DNA of 64,000 bases from Pseudomonas marginalis (GTDB taxonomy: Bacteria; Pseudomonadota; Gammaproteobacteria; Pseudomonadales; Pseudomonadaceae), in contig NZ_LKEG01000060.1 in the NCBI RefSeq assembly GCF_001645105.1, positions 202,383-266,382 of the forward strand, given 5' to 3'. Positions 9,136 to 16,249 of this stretch are shown here, piece after piece (the stretch's first letter is position 1; every line of letters begins with the position of its first letter). A model generated the notes under the pieces. The model was not told where the DNA came from, did no database searches, and saw only the letters and a list, made by a program, of their open reading frames with translations. Made by a program: the position numbers and the translations under genes.

Positions 9136-10752
9136 TCAGAAGATGTAGTCGGTGGTCAGGAAGCTTGAGTCACGGTTGCGCAGGATGTCGCTGACCAGCG
9201 CCTTGTTGCTCTCCTGGAACTTGGTCGCCACCAGCGTGCGGATGGAGAACACGCGCAAGGCGTCATGCACTGACAACGTGCCTTCGGCCGAGTTCTTGCG
9301 CCCATTGAACGGGAAGGTGTCCGGGCCGCGCTGGCACTGGGCGTTGATGTTGATACGGCCGACCTGGTTCGCGAAAGCGTCCACCAGGCGCCCGACCTCC
9401 ACGGCATTGGTGCCGAAGAGGCTCAGTTGCTGACCGAAATCCGAGTCCAGCACGTACTCGATCACGGTCTCCAGGTCACGGTAAGGCACGATCGGCACCA
9501 CTGGGCCGAACTGTTCCTCATGGTAAACGCGCATGTGCGGGTTCACCGGGTACAGCACCGCCGGGTAGAAGAACGTGCCGCGACTTTCACCGCCGTGTTC
9601 ATTCACCACCTTAGCGCCGTGTTGCGCGGCATCGGCTACCAGGCTGTTGAGATAATCTACCTTGCCTGCTTCGGGCAATGGCGTCAGCGCCACACCGTCT
9701 TCCCACGGCATGCCGGGCTTGAGCGTGGCGACTTTTTTATTGAATTTGTCGATAAAACTGTCGACGACATCTTCATGCACGAACAGGATTTTCAACGCGG
9801 TGCAGCGCTGGCCATTGAACGACAACGAACCGGTGACGGCTTCACTGACGGCATTGTCCAGGTCCACCTCAGGCAGCACGATGCCGGGGTTTTTCGCATC
9901 CAGGCCCAGCGCCGCACGTAGGCGGTGCGGCTTGGGGTGCAGCTTTTTCAAATCGCTGGCGGCCTTGTTGGTGCCGATAAACGCAAAGATATCGATCTTG
10001 CCGCTGGCCATCAGCGCGCTGACCGTTTCGCGGCCGCTGCCGTAGATCACGTTGATCACCCCGGCCGGGAAGCTGTCGCGGAACGCCTCCAGCAACGGGC
10101 GGATCAGCAGCACACCGAGCTTGGCCGGCTTGAACACCACGGTATTGCCCATGATCAGCGCCGGGATCAGCGTGGTGAAGGTTTCATTCAGCGGGTAATT
10201 GTAGGGGCCCATGCACAGCGCCACGCCCAGTGGTACGCGGCGGATCTGGCCGAGGGTGTCCTGTTCCAGCTCGAAGCGGCTGGAGCGACGGTCGAGTTCC
10301 TTGAGGGCATTGATGGTGTCGGTGATGTAGTCGCAGGTGCGGTCGAATTCTTTCTGCGAATCCTTGAGGTTCTTGCCGATTTCCCACATCAGCAGCTTGA
10401 CCACCGCATCACGCTGTTCACGCATGCGCCGCAAGAACGCTTCGACATGCTGGATGCGGTCTGCCACGCGCATCGTCGGCCATTCGCCCTGGCCACGGTC
10501 ATAAGCGCGCACGGCGGCGTCGAGGGCGGTGAGGGCGGTGTCGGCATCCAGCAATGGCGTGCTGCCGATGTGCACGCGTGCATCGCCCAGTTGCACCGGG
10601 CTGAGGACTTGGGCCAAGGGGCCGCTCCATACCTGCAACTGGCCGTCGACCAGGTAATCACGCTGTTCGATAGGCGCCGCCAGGCGGAACTGTTCGGGAA
10701 TATCGGCGGTGGAGGTGGGAAACAGCTGGGTGAGCAGGTTGCTGGTGGTCAT
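9136..10752 (-). CDS. Aldehyde dehydrogenase, GapN-like (NADP-dependent glyceraldehyde-3-phosphate dehydrogenase)
   Basis: A 538-residue ALDH-superfamily enzyme. GapN enzymes oxidise glyceraldehyde-3-phosphate directly to 3-phosphoglycerate with NADP. Seen here are the oxyanion Asn in GPYNYPLNE (residue 185), the catalytic Cys317 in SFNGQRCTALK, and 'QRGPDTFPFNGRKNSAEGT' near the C-terminus, which is GapN-like. The motif that normally reads LELGGK is LGLDAK (282-287), so the general-base Glu is Gly. I chose ATG 10752 over an upstream start because MTTSNLLTQLFP begins the conserved part. It is divergent from the DyP gene and probably co-transcribed with FUSC. Confidence 0.75.
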   Translation of the reverse strand: MTTSNLLTQLFPTSTADIPEQFRLAAPIEQRDYLVDGQLQVWSGPLAQVLSPVQLGDARVHIGSTPLLDADTALTALDAAVRAYDRGQGEWPTMRVADRIQHVEAFLRRMREQRDAVVKLLMWEIGKNLKDSQKEFDRTCDYITDTINALKELDRRSSRFELEQDTLGQIRRVPLGVALCMGPYNYPLNETFTTLIPALIMGNTVVFKPAKLGVLLIRPLLEAFRDSFPAGVINVIYGSGRETVSALMASGKIDIFAFIGTNKAASDLKKLHPKPHRLRAALGLDAKNPGIVLPEVDLDNAVSEAVTGSLSFNGQRCTALKILFVHEDVVDSFIDKFNKKVATLKPGMPWEDGVALTPLPEAGKVDYLNSLVADAAQHGAKVVNEHGGESRGTFFYPAVLYPVNPHMRVYHEEQFGPVVPIVPYRDLETVIEYVLDSDFGQQLSLFGTNAVEVGRLVDAFANQVGRININAQCQRGPDTFPFNGRKNSAEGTLSVHDALRVFSIRTLVATKFQESNKALVSDILRNRDSSFLTTDYIF

Positions 10753-10890
10753 GTCGCTACCCCTGGAATACTTGCAAAACATGACTAGAGAGTCACCCAA
10801 CACGGGGCTCTATGGCAAGGCTTGTGCGCTTTGCAGTACGCACAGGGGCGCTCGCCGGGTAAACTGCGCGGCTTTCTTGAAGGAGTTCAC

Positions 10891-11766
10891 ATGAGTCAGT
10901 ACCAGCCGGGCATTCTTGCCGCACCGGTGCCGTTGCAGGCACGTCATCTGTTTTTTGCCGTGGACTCCCTGGCCGCCGTGCCTGCTGCGCTGGACGCACT
11001 GGTGCAGTGGGCCGATTCGGCGGCAGTGATCGGGGTGGGTGAGCCGCTGGTCACCGCACTCGGCGCCCGGATTGAAGGCCTGCGCGCCTTCCCGATGGTC
11101 AGCGGGCCGGGCGCGCATAACCCGTCCACCCAACAGGCGTTGTGGGTGTGGTTGCATGGCGTGGATCGCGGTGAGCTGCTGTTGCGCAGCCGCGCCGTTG
11201 AAAAGGCCCTGGCCTCGGCGTTTCGGCTGGTGCAGATGATCGAAGGCTTCCGCTACAAGACGGGCTTCGACCTCACCGACTACGAAGACGGCACCGAAAA
11301 CCCCCACGACGACGCGGCGGTTGAAGCCGCCCTGACCGACAGCGGCGCCAGCTTCGCCGCCCTCCAGCAATGGCAGCACGACCTCGACGGCTTCGCCGCC
11401 TTGCCTGCACAAGAGCGCGATCACATCATCGGCCGACGCCATGGTGACAACGAAGAACTCGAAGACGCCCCCGAATCCGCCCACACCAAGCGCACCGCGC
11501 AGGAAAGCTTCACCCCGGAAGCCTTCGTGGTGCGCCGCTCGATGCCATGGGCCGAGAACGGCCAGGCCGGGTTGATGTTCCTCGCGTTCGGCCACTCCTT
11601 CGATGCGTTCGAGGCGCAACTGCGCCGCATGAGCGGCCTGGAAGACGGGATTGTCGATGGCCTGTACCGCATCAGCACGCCCTTGACCGGCGGTTACTAC
11701 TGGTGCCCGCCGTTGAAGGATGGCCATTTGGACCTGAGTGCGATCCTCCCGGCAGCAAACCTCTAG
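10891..11766 (+). CDS. Dyp-type haem peroxidase (YfeX-like)
   Basis: A 291-residue dye-decolourising peroxidase. The family GXXDG motif is DYEDGTENP, with the catalytic Asp133, and the probable haem-ligand His198 lies in SAHTKRT. The Arg pair in VVRRSMPW (215-216) matches the distal-side region. No Tat or Sec signal is seen, so it should be cytoplasmic. AAGGAG at 10880-10885, five bases before ATG 10891, decides the start. The natural substrate is not evident; no encapsulin gene lies nearby. Confidence 0.85.
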   Translation: MSQYQPGILAAPVPLQARHLFFAVDSLAAVPAALDALVQWADSAAVIGVGEPLVTALGARIEGLRAFPMVSGPGAHNPSTQQALWVWLHGVDRGELLLRSRAVEKALASAFRLVQMIEGFRYKTGFDLTDYEDGTENPHDDAAVEAALTDSGASFAALQQWQHDLDGFAALPAQERDHIIGRRHGDNEELEDAPESAHTKRTAQESFTPEAFVVRRSMPWAENGQAGLMFLAFGHSFDAFEAQLRRMSGLEDGIVDGLYRISTPLTGGYYWCPPLKDGHLDLSAILPAANL

Positions 11767-11946
11767 ACGGTGAGCGCTGGCTTGCGTGGGATAGTTTCAG
11801 CACGATCCGCCTGATTCGCGCAGGTGCCTGCCTCGCAGGCACGCTGGAACCGTCTCACCACACGCAGCCACACACTCGCTACCTGCCGGGTGTCTGTCAT
11901 ACAGGATGCAAGGCGCAATCGTCGAACCGTCCAGGAGCGCTCACAC

Positions 11947-12345
11947 ATGCTGATTTCACGTATTTCCATATCGCACGCCTCACCGCCGCCAAGTCCGGCC
12001 TCCACGCCCTTTTCGAAGATGTCGGATTCGGACCTGGCCAAAGCCTTTGGTGACAATTTCCAAGCGTTCAAACACCCCACGACGCCGAATGCAACGACGG
12101 ATAAAATCCGCGAAGTGGCCGGTCGTTCGCTGACGGGCGACGCGCAAAAAGATAAAGAAACGCAACTGGCCCGGGAACTGCTCAAGCCCAATCGCGACAA
12201 TGTGATGGCCGCACTGGACTCGGTGGATGACAAGGGCAAGCGCGACGGTGTCATCGGGCCGTGGAACCCCCAGATGGCGGCTGACCAGTTGGCCTGTAAT
12301 CGCTGCATGACGGTGCAAGGGCCCACCCTGCAGATTACCTATTGA
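11947..12345 (+). CDS. Hypothetical protein, unrecognised
   Basis: A 132-residue protein I do not recognise. AGGAG at 11933-11937, nine bases before ATG 11947, supports the start. The first 35 residues are rich in Ser, Pro and Ile and look disordered; the rest is charged and helical. 'DSVDDKGKRDGVIG' loosely recalls an EF-hand loop, and 'LACNRCMTVQG' near the end has a CxxC. Such an N-terminus is also seen in type III effectors, but no secretion genes are visible and this is only a resemblance. It lies upstream of the bufferin cluster on the same strand, separated by 233 bp. Confidence 0.6.
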   Translation: MLISRISISHASPPPSPASTPFSKMSDSDLAKAFGDNFQAFKHPTTPNATTDKIREVAGRSLTGDAQKDKETQLARELLKPNRDNVMAALDSVDDKGKRDGVIGPWNPQMAADQLACNRCMTVQGPTLQITY

Positions 12346-12405
12346 TCGTGACCTGTTTTCCACCTCCTGGGGCGAGGGTCGCTTTTCAGCACTGTGTCAG
12401 TGACT

Positions 12406-12485
12406 GTGTATCGAACTGTATCCCCGCCCCCTCCTGATACACCCGCATGACGTTCTATCGCGTTCGCGACACAGACCGGATACAC
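12406..12485. promoter_or_regulatory. Cluster of GATACA-type boxes upstream of the bufferin operon
   Basis: GTGTATC (12406-12412), TGTATCC (12417-12423), GATACAC (12436-12442) and GGATACAC (12478-12485) are variants of one GATACA core, two in each orientation, within 80 bp. They end 93 bp before the first bufA gene. This looks like a multi-site operator for an unknown metal or stress regulator. I cannot place a sigma-70 promoter here with confidence. Confidence 0.4.
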
Positions 12486-12578
12486 GCCTGGCGTTAACTC
12501 TGTTCACCAGTTGGCGCAGGCGGTCATCGACCCCCAAGGCGCCCTGGCCACACTCAGTCAAGCCAGGAGACTCACCCC

Positions 12579-12851
12579 ATGAAGCGTCCTTACGCAGCCC
12601 TCGCGGCAACCCTCGCCCTGTCCCTCAGCGCTTTCGCCACCGTGGCCCATGCCGATGAGCCCAAGCCCCAGGAAAAATGCTTCGGCGTGTCCCTCGCCGG
12701 TGCCAACGATTGCGCCGCAGGCAAAGGCACCTCATGCGCCGGAACCGCCACCACCGACTACCAGGGCAACGCCTGGGTATTGGTCGACCAAGGCACCTGC
12801 ACCCAGATCAAGACGCCTAAAGGCTACGGCAGCCTGACGGAACAGCCATGA
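12579..12851 (+). CDS. bufA1: BufA1-type bufferin precursor (DUF2282)
   Basis: A 90-residue secreted precursor. A Sec signal peptide (cleavage near AHA-DE, residue 25) leaves a small Cys-rich core with cysteines at 34, 45, 53 and 74 in the order EKCFG, NDCA, SCAG and GTC, the DUF2282 pattern. Known bufferins of this family are ribosomally made metallophores whose cysteines are modified by a DUF692 (MNIO) enzyme and which buffer copper in the periplasm. AGGAG lies eight bases before ATG 12579. The stop overlaps the DoxX start by ATGA. Modification and metal here are inferred from family. Confidence 0.85.
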   Translation: MKRPYAALAATLALSLSAFATVAHADEPKPQEKCFGVSLAGANDCAAGKGTSCAGTATTDYQGNAWVLVDQGTCTQIKTPKGYGSLTEQP

Positions 12852-13276
12852 ACCGAGCGGCCCAGGTGGTCGTGATCCAGCGCCTGCTCCCCGAGGCCCT
12901 GCTGTTGCTGGTGGCTCGGGTGGCGATCGCGGCGGTGTTCTTCCTGTCGGGGCGCACCAAGGTCAGCGGGTTCCTTGAACTCAAGCCGTCGACCTACACC
13001 CTGTTCCGTTCGGAATACGCCTTGCCGCTGATCCCGCCGGACTGGGCGGCGCACCTGGCGACCTACGCCGAACACCTGTTCCCTCTGTTGCTGGTGCTGG
13101 GCCTGCTGACCCGTGCGTCTGCCGTCGCGCTGCTGGGCATGACCCTGGTGATCGAGGTGTTCGTGTACCCCGACGCCTGGCCGGTGCACCTGACCTGGGC
13201 GGGCCTGCTGTTGCCGCTGCTGGCGTACGGCGGTGGGGCCTGGTCGCTGGATCGCCTGATCTCGGGCAAACGTTGA
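12848..13276 (+). CDS. DoxX-family membrane protein
   Basis: A 142-residue inner-membrane protein with four predicted helices (about 17-36, 68-86, 90-108, 116-135). 'RVAIAAVFFLSGRTKVSGF' is the DoxX signature region. DoxX proteins accompany many DUF2282/DUF692 operons, where they may assist redox or maturation steps at the membrane; the exact role is not settled. Translation is coupled to bufA1 by a 4-bp overlap and the exported hydrolase follows after 21 bp. Confidence 0.85.
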   Translation: MNRAAQVVVIQRLLPEALLLLVARVAIAAVFFLSGRTKVSGFLELKPSTYTLFRSEYALPLIPPDWAAHLATYAEHLFPLLLVLGLLTRASAVALLGMTLVIEVFVYPDAWPVHLTWAGLLLPLLAYGGGAWSLDRLISGKR

Positions 13277-13297
13277 TAACTGTGATGGAGATTTGCA

Positions 13298-14053
13298 ATG
13301 CGTATGCTTTCTTCCCTGGCCATGGCCCTGACTGTTCCACTGCTGGCCCAGGCGGCGGATGCCCCGCAGCCCGGCACCGGTAAAAGCGTGGTGATCGTGC
13401 CCGGTGCGTTTGTCGACGGTTCCGGCTGGCGCGTGGTACACGACATCCTGATTCACAAGGGCTACAAGGTCACCGTGGTGCACCAGGGCCACGAGAACCT
13501 GGCCGCCGATGTGGCCGAGGCGCGTGAAGTGCTGGAGCAACAAGTCGGCCCGGTGGTGCTGGTGGGCCACAGCTCCGGTGGCGCGGTGATCTCGATTGCC
13601 GGCGACCGCGACAAGGTCAAGTCGCTGGTCTACGTCTCGGCGCTGCAGCCGGAAGTGGGCGAGAACATGGCCCAACTGATCGGCTCGATGCCGGCGCCCA
13701 GCGATGGCATCAAGCAGAGCCGCGACGGTCACCTGTTTTTCGACCGCGCCAAGTTCAACGCCGACGTTGCCGCCGACCTGACCCCCAACCGCACCGACTT
13801 CATGGCCGCCTCCCAAGTGCCCGCCACCACCGCCTTGTTCGGCGGCACCGTGTGGGCCGCCGCCTGGCACAAAAAACCGACCTACGCGGTGGTCTCCACC
13901 GAAGACCGTGCGCTGAGCCCGGACCTGCAGCGCTGGATGTACCAGCGCGCCGGTTCCAAGGTCACCGACATCAAGGCCAGCCACTCGGTGTACATCTCCC
14001 AGCCCGAGGCTGTGGCGAAGGTCATCGAAGACGCTGCTTCGGTCATCCAGTAA
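13298..14053 (+). CDS. Exported alpha/beta hydrolase
   Basis: A 251-residue alpha/beta-hydrolase with a Sec signal peptide (residues 1-20, ALLAQAA-type end), so probably periplasmic. The nucleophile elbow is GHSSGG with Ser92; the likely acid is in STEDRALSP (Glu202/Asp203) and the catalytic His is His229 in ASHSVY. It resembles the small esterase/hydroxynitrile-lyase-like group. It lies between the two bufferin precursor genes (21 bp after doxX, 26 bp before bufA2), so it is probably in the same transcript. A role in precursor processing is possible but only inferred from position. Confidence 0.85.
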   Translation: MRMLSSLAMALTVPLLAQAADAPQPGTGKSVVIVPGAFVDGSGWRVVHDILIHKGYKVTVVHQGHENLAADVAEAREVLEQQVGPVVLVGHSSGGAVISIAGDRDKVKSLVYVSALQPEVGENMAQLIGSMPAPSDGIKQSRDGHLFFDRAKFNADVAADLTPNRTDFMAASQVPATTALFGGTVWAAAWHKKPTYAVVSTEDRALSPDLQRWMYQRAGSKVTDIKASHSVYISQPEAVAKVIEDAASVIQ

Positions 14054-14079
14054 TCCATCCCAACCCCGGAGAAACACCC

Positions 14080-14352
14080 ATGAACACTGCACTCAAGTCC
14101 CGCCTGAACCTCGCCGCCGCCGCTGCCCTGATCGCCATGGCGTCCGCTTCATTTGCCACGGCTGCCAGCGCCGCCGACCAGCCGGAAAAAACCGGCCGTT
14201 GCTACGGCGTCAACACCTGCAAAGGCACCAGCCTGTGCGCCACCGCCAAGAACGACTGCAAGGGCCTCAACAGCTGTAAGGGCGAAGGCGTGATCGTCAA
14301 GACCCCGTCCGAATGCCTCAAGGCGGGCGGCACGCTGACCGAACCGAAGTAA
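14080..14352 (+). CDS. bufA2: BufA2-type bufferin precursor
   Basis: A second 90-residue secreted precursor, unlike the first. A signal peptide (residues 1-32, ending ASA-AD) precedes a core with six cysteines at 41, 47, 53, 60, 66 and 79, in repeats CYGVNTCKG, NDCKG and NSCKGEG. This CKG-repeat pattern matches the BufA2-like precursors I know from DUF692 operons. It begins at ATG 14080 with GGAG nearby (14068-14071). It sits directly before the enzyme genes, separated by a REP-like element, and should be a substrate of the MNIO enzyme; the bonded metal is unknown. Confidence 0.83.
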   Translation: MNTALKSRLNLAAAAALIAMASASFATAASAADQPEKTGRCYGVNTCKGTSLCATAKNDCKGLNSCKGEGVIVKTPSECLKAGGTLTEPK

Positions 14353-14368
14353 TACCCTGACCCCCTGT

Positions 14369-14422
14369 GGGAGCAAGCTTTCTGTGACAAGGAAGCTTGC
14401 TGTGGCGAGGGCGCTTGCTCCC
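14369..14422. repeat. REP-like nested inverted repeat between bufA2 and bufB
   Basis: GGGAGCAAGC (14369-14378) pairs with GCTTGCTCCC (14413-14422), and inside it GCAAGCTT (14373-14380) pairs with AAGCTTGC (14393-14400). The outer arms match the REP families of fluorescent pseudomonads. It lies in a 165-bp gap, and a hairpin here could stabilise the upstream bufA mRNA or reduce read-through into the enzyme genes. Confidence 0.65.
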
Positions 14423-14517
14423 GCTCGACAGCGAAGCTGGAGCCCGCTTTTTTGGCGCGCGCGCTTGCACCCCCAGCACAAACAAACGCCCCCGCCCCAG
14501 TCTTGAAGGAGAACACA

Positions 14518-15342
14518 ATGCCCACCCCCAACCCTCACTTCTCCGGCTACGGCCTGGGACTGCGCAAGGAGCACTACGGCGACTTCCTGGAAACCTCGGT
14601 GCCCGTGGATTTCGTCGAAGTGATCTCCGAAAACTTCATGGTCGCGGGCGGCCAGCCCCGGCATATCCTGCGCCGGGTGCGAGAGCGCTACCCGGTGGCA
14701 CTGCACGGCGTGTCCCTGTCCATCGGCACGGCCGAAGGGCTGGACACCGATTACTTGCAGCGCCTCAAGTCGCTGGTGGACGAGGTCCAGCCACTGTTCG
14801 TTTCCGACCACCTGAGCTGGTCGCGCAGTGGCGGCTTCAACGCCCATGATTTGTTACCCGTGCCCTACACCGACGAAGCACTCGACCGCGTGTGCGCCAA
14901 TATCCATCAGGCCCAAGACGTGCTCGGCCGCACGCTGCTGTTTGAAAACCCCTCCAGCTACCTGGCGTTTGAAGGCGCCTGCATGACCGAATGGGAATTT
15001 ATTGCGGCCATGGCCAAGCGCACCGGCTGTGAACTGCTGCTGGACGTCAACAATGTATTCGTCAGTGCCAGCAACCACGGTTTCGACGCCCTGGCGTTTC
15101 TGGATGGCATCCCCGCCGAGCGCGTGCGCCAGGTGCACCTGGCCGGGCATAGCCAGGGCCGTGACATCTTGATCGACAGCCATGACAGCCCGGTCTGCAG
15201 CGGCGTCTGGCAACTGTACGCGCAGGCCATCGCCAGGCTGGGCCCCGTAGCGACCATGATCGAGCGCGATGATGAAATCCCACCGCTCGCCGAACTGCTC
15301 CAGGAGTTGTCGATGGCCCGCACCTTGGGCGCGCAACGATGA
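14518..15342 (+). CDS. bufB: MNIO-family (DUF692) enzyme, BufB
   Basis: A 274-residue multinuclear non-haem iron oxidative enzyme of the MbnB/BufB family, which modifies cysteines of RiPP precursors. Conserved metal-site segments are VEVISENFM, LHGVSLS, SDHLSW, LFENPSS, LLDVNNVFVSASN, VHLAGHS, DSHDSPV and ERDDEIP, supplying the His, Asp, Glu and Asn ligands expected for a TIM barrel. AAGGAG at 14506-14511, six bases before ATG 14518, decides the start. The stop overlaps bufC by ATGA, so the two are translated together. The function is assigned by family, the chemistry here by inference. Confidence 0.92.
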   Translation: MPTPNPHFSGYGLGLRKEHYGDFLETSVPVDFVEVISENFMVAGGQPRHILRRVRERYPVALHGVSLSIGTAEGLDTDYLQRLKSLVDEVQPLFVSDHLSWSRSGGFNAHDLLPVPYTDEALDRVCANIHQAQDVLGRTLLFENPSSYLAFEGACMTEWEFIAAMAKRTGCELLLDVNNVFVSASNHGFDALAFLDGIPAERVRQVHLAGHSQGRDILIDSHDSPVCSGVWQLYAQAIARLGPVATMIERDDEIPPLAELLQELSMARTLGAQR

Positions 15343-16088
15343 ATCTGGCGCAGCTACAGCAGACCTTTCGCAGCTGGTTGGTGAGCGCGACGGACGAGTC
15401 CGCACACCGGCTGGGCAATCACCCTGCAGGCTTGGCGGTGTACCAGAACAACTACCGCGCGCAGTTGGTGGGCTGCCTGGAACAGGCGTTTCCCAACCTG
15501 CGCCGTTGGCTCGGGGAAGAGGCGTTCCTGGCCGCGAGCATCCGCCATATCGACAACCATCCACCCCACGCCTGGACCTTGGATGTGTACCCCGAGGGTT
15601 TCTACGCAACATTGAAAGCCGTGTTCCCGCGCAATCCGGATGTGCATGAATTGGCCTGGATCGAGTCGGCCCTGAATGAAGCTTTTGTCGCCGCCGATGC
15701 GCAGCCTTTGAGGTTGGAGGCGTTGGCCGAGTTGGACTGGGACACGGCGGTGCTGCAACTGACACCGTCGTTGCGCTGCCACGGCCTGACCACCAATGCC
15801 GAGGCCATCTGGTCGGCGTTGTGGCAGGAAGCGCCCCCGCCCGAGGCCGTCATGCTGGCGCAAGCGGGCGGTGTGTTGGTGTGGCGGCGCCAATTCACCT
15901 CGCGCTTGCGCCAGGTGGAGGCGTTGGAGCTTCAGGCGTTGCAGCAGGTGCAGGCCGACGGCAGTTTCGCCGGGCTGTGCAAGTGGTTGGTGCAGCGCCT
16001 GGGCGAAGAGGCTGGCGTGATGCAGGCAGGTGAGTACCTGGCCGGTTGGCTGGGCAGTGAATTGATTGTGGGGGTGAGTCATGTGTGA
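15339..16088 (+). CDS. bufC: BufC (DUF2063) partner protein
   Basis: A 249-residue DUF2063/HvfC-like protein. The N-terminal domain (about 1-100) has the family features 'LQQTFRSWLVSA', 'GLAVYQNNYRAQLVG' and 'AFPNLRRWLGEEAF', and HPPHAWTLDVY near residue 70. In related systems this protein binds the precursor leader and presents it to the MNIO enzyme. It is translationally coupled to bufB by a 4-bp overlap and ends the cluster. The C-terminal half is more variable. Confidence 0.88.
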   Translation: MNLAQLQQTFRSWLVSATDESAHRLGNHPAGLAVYQNNYRAQLVGCLEQAFPNLRRWLGEEAFLAASIRHIDNHPPHAWTLDVYPEGFYATLKAVFPRNPDVHELAWIESALNEAFVAADAQPLRLEALAELDWDTAVLQLTPSLRCHGLTTNAEAIWSALWQEAPPPEAVMLAQAGGVLVWRRQFTSRLRQVEALELQALQQVQADGSFAGLCKWLVQRLGEEAGVMQAGEYLAGWLGSELIVGVSHV

Positions 16089-16249
16089 ACGTCGTCGGCG
16101 CCCCAAGCCGGTTTTGCCGAAGCCGTGGGCGTGATGGCGAGGACCGGGCCCTGGCGAACATGAAAATACTGACAGCCACCCAATCCAGCACTGAAAAAAA
16201 TCGCCGCAGCCCTTAATCTAAAGGCCTTTGTCACCTGCGCGGATTGTTC

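Noticed and set aside
11947..12345. Calling the unknown small gene a type III effector
   Set aside because: Only a Ser/Pro-rich N-terminus and a loose calcium-loop resemblance support it; no secretion genes or hrp-box were found.
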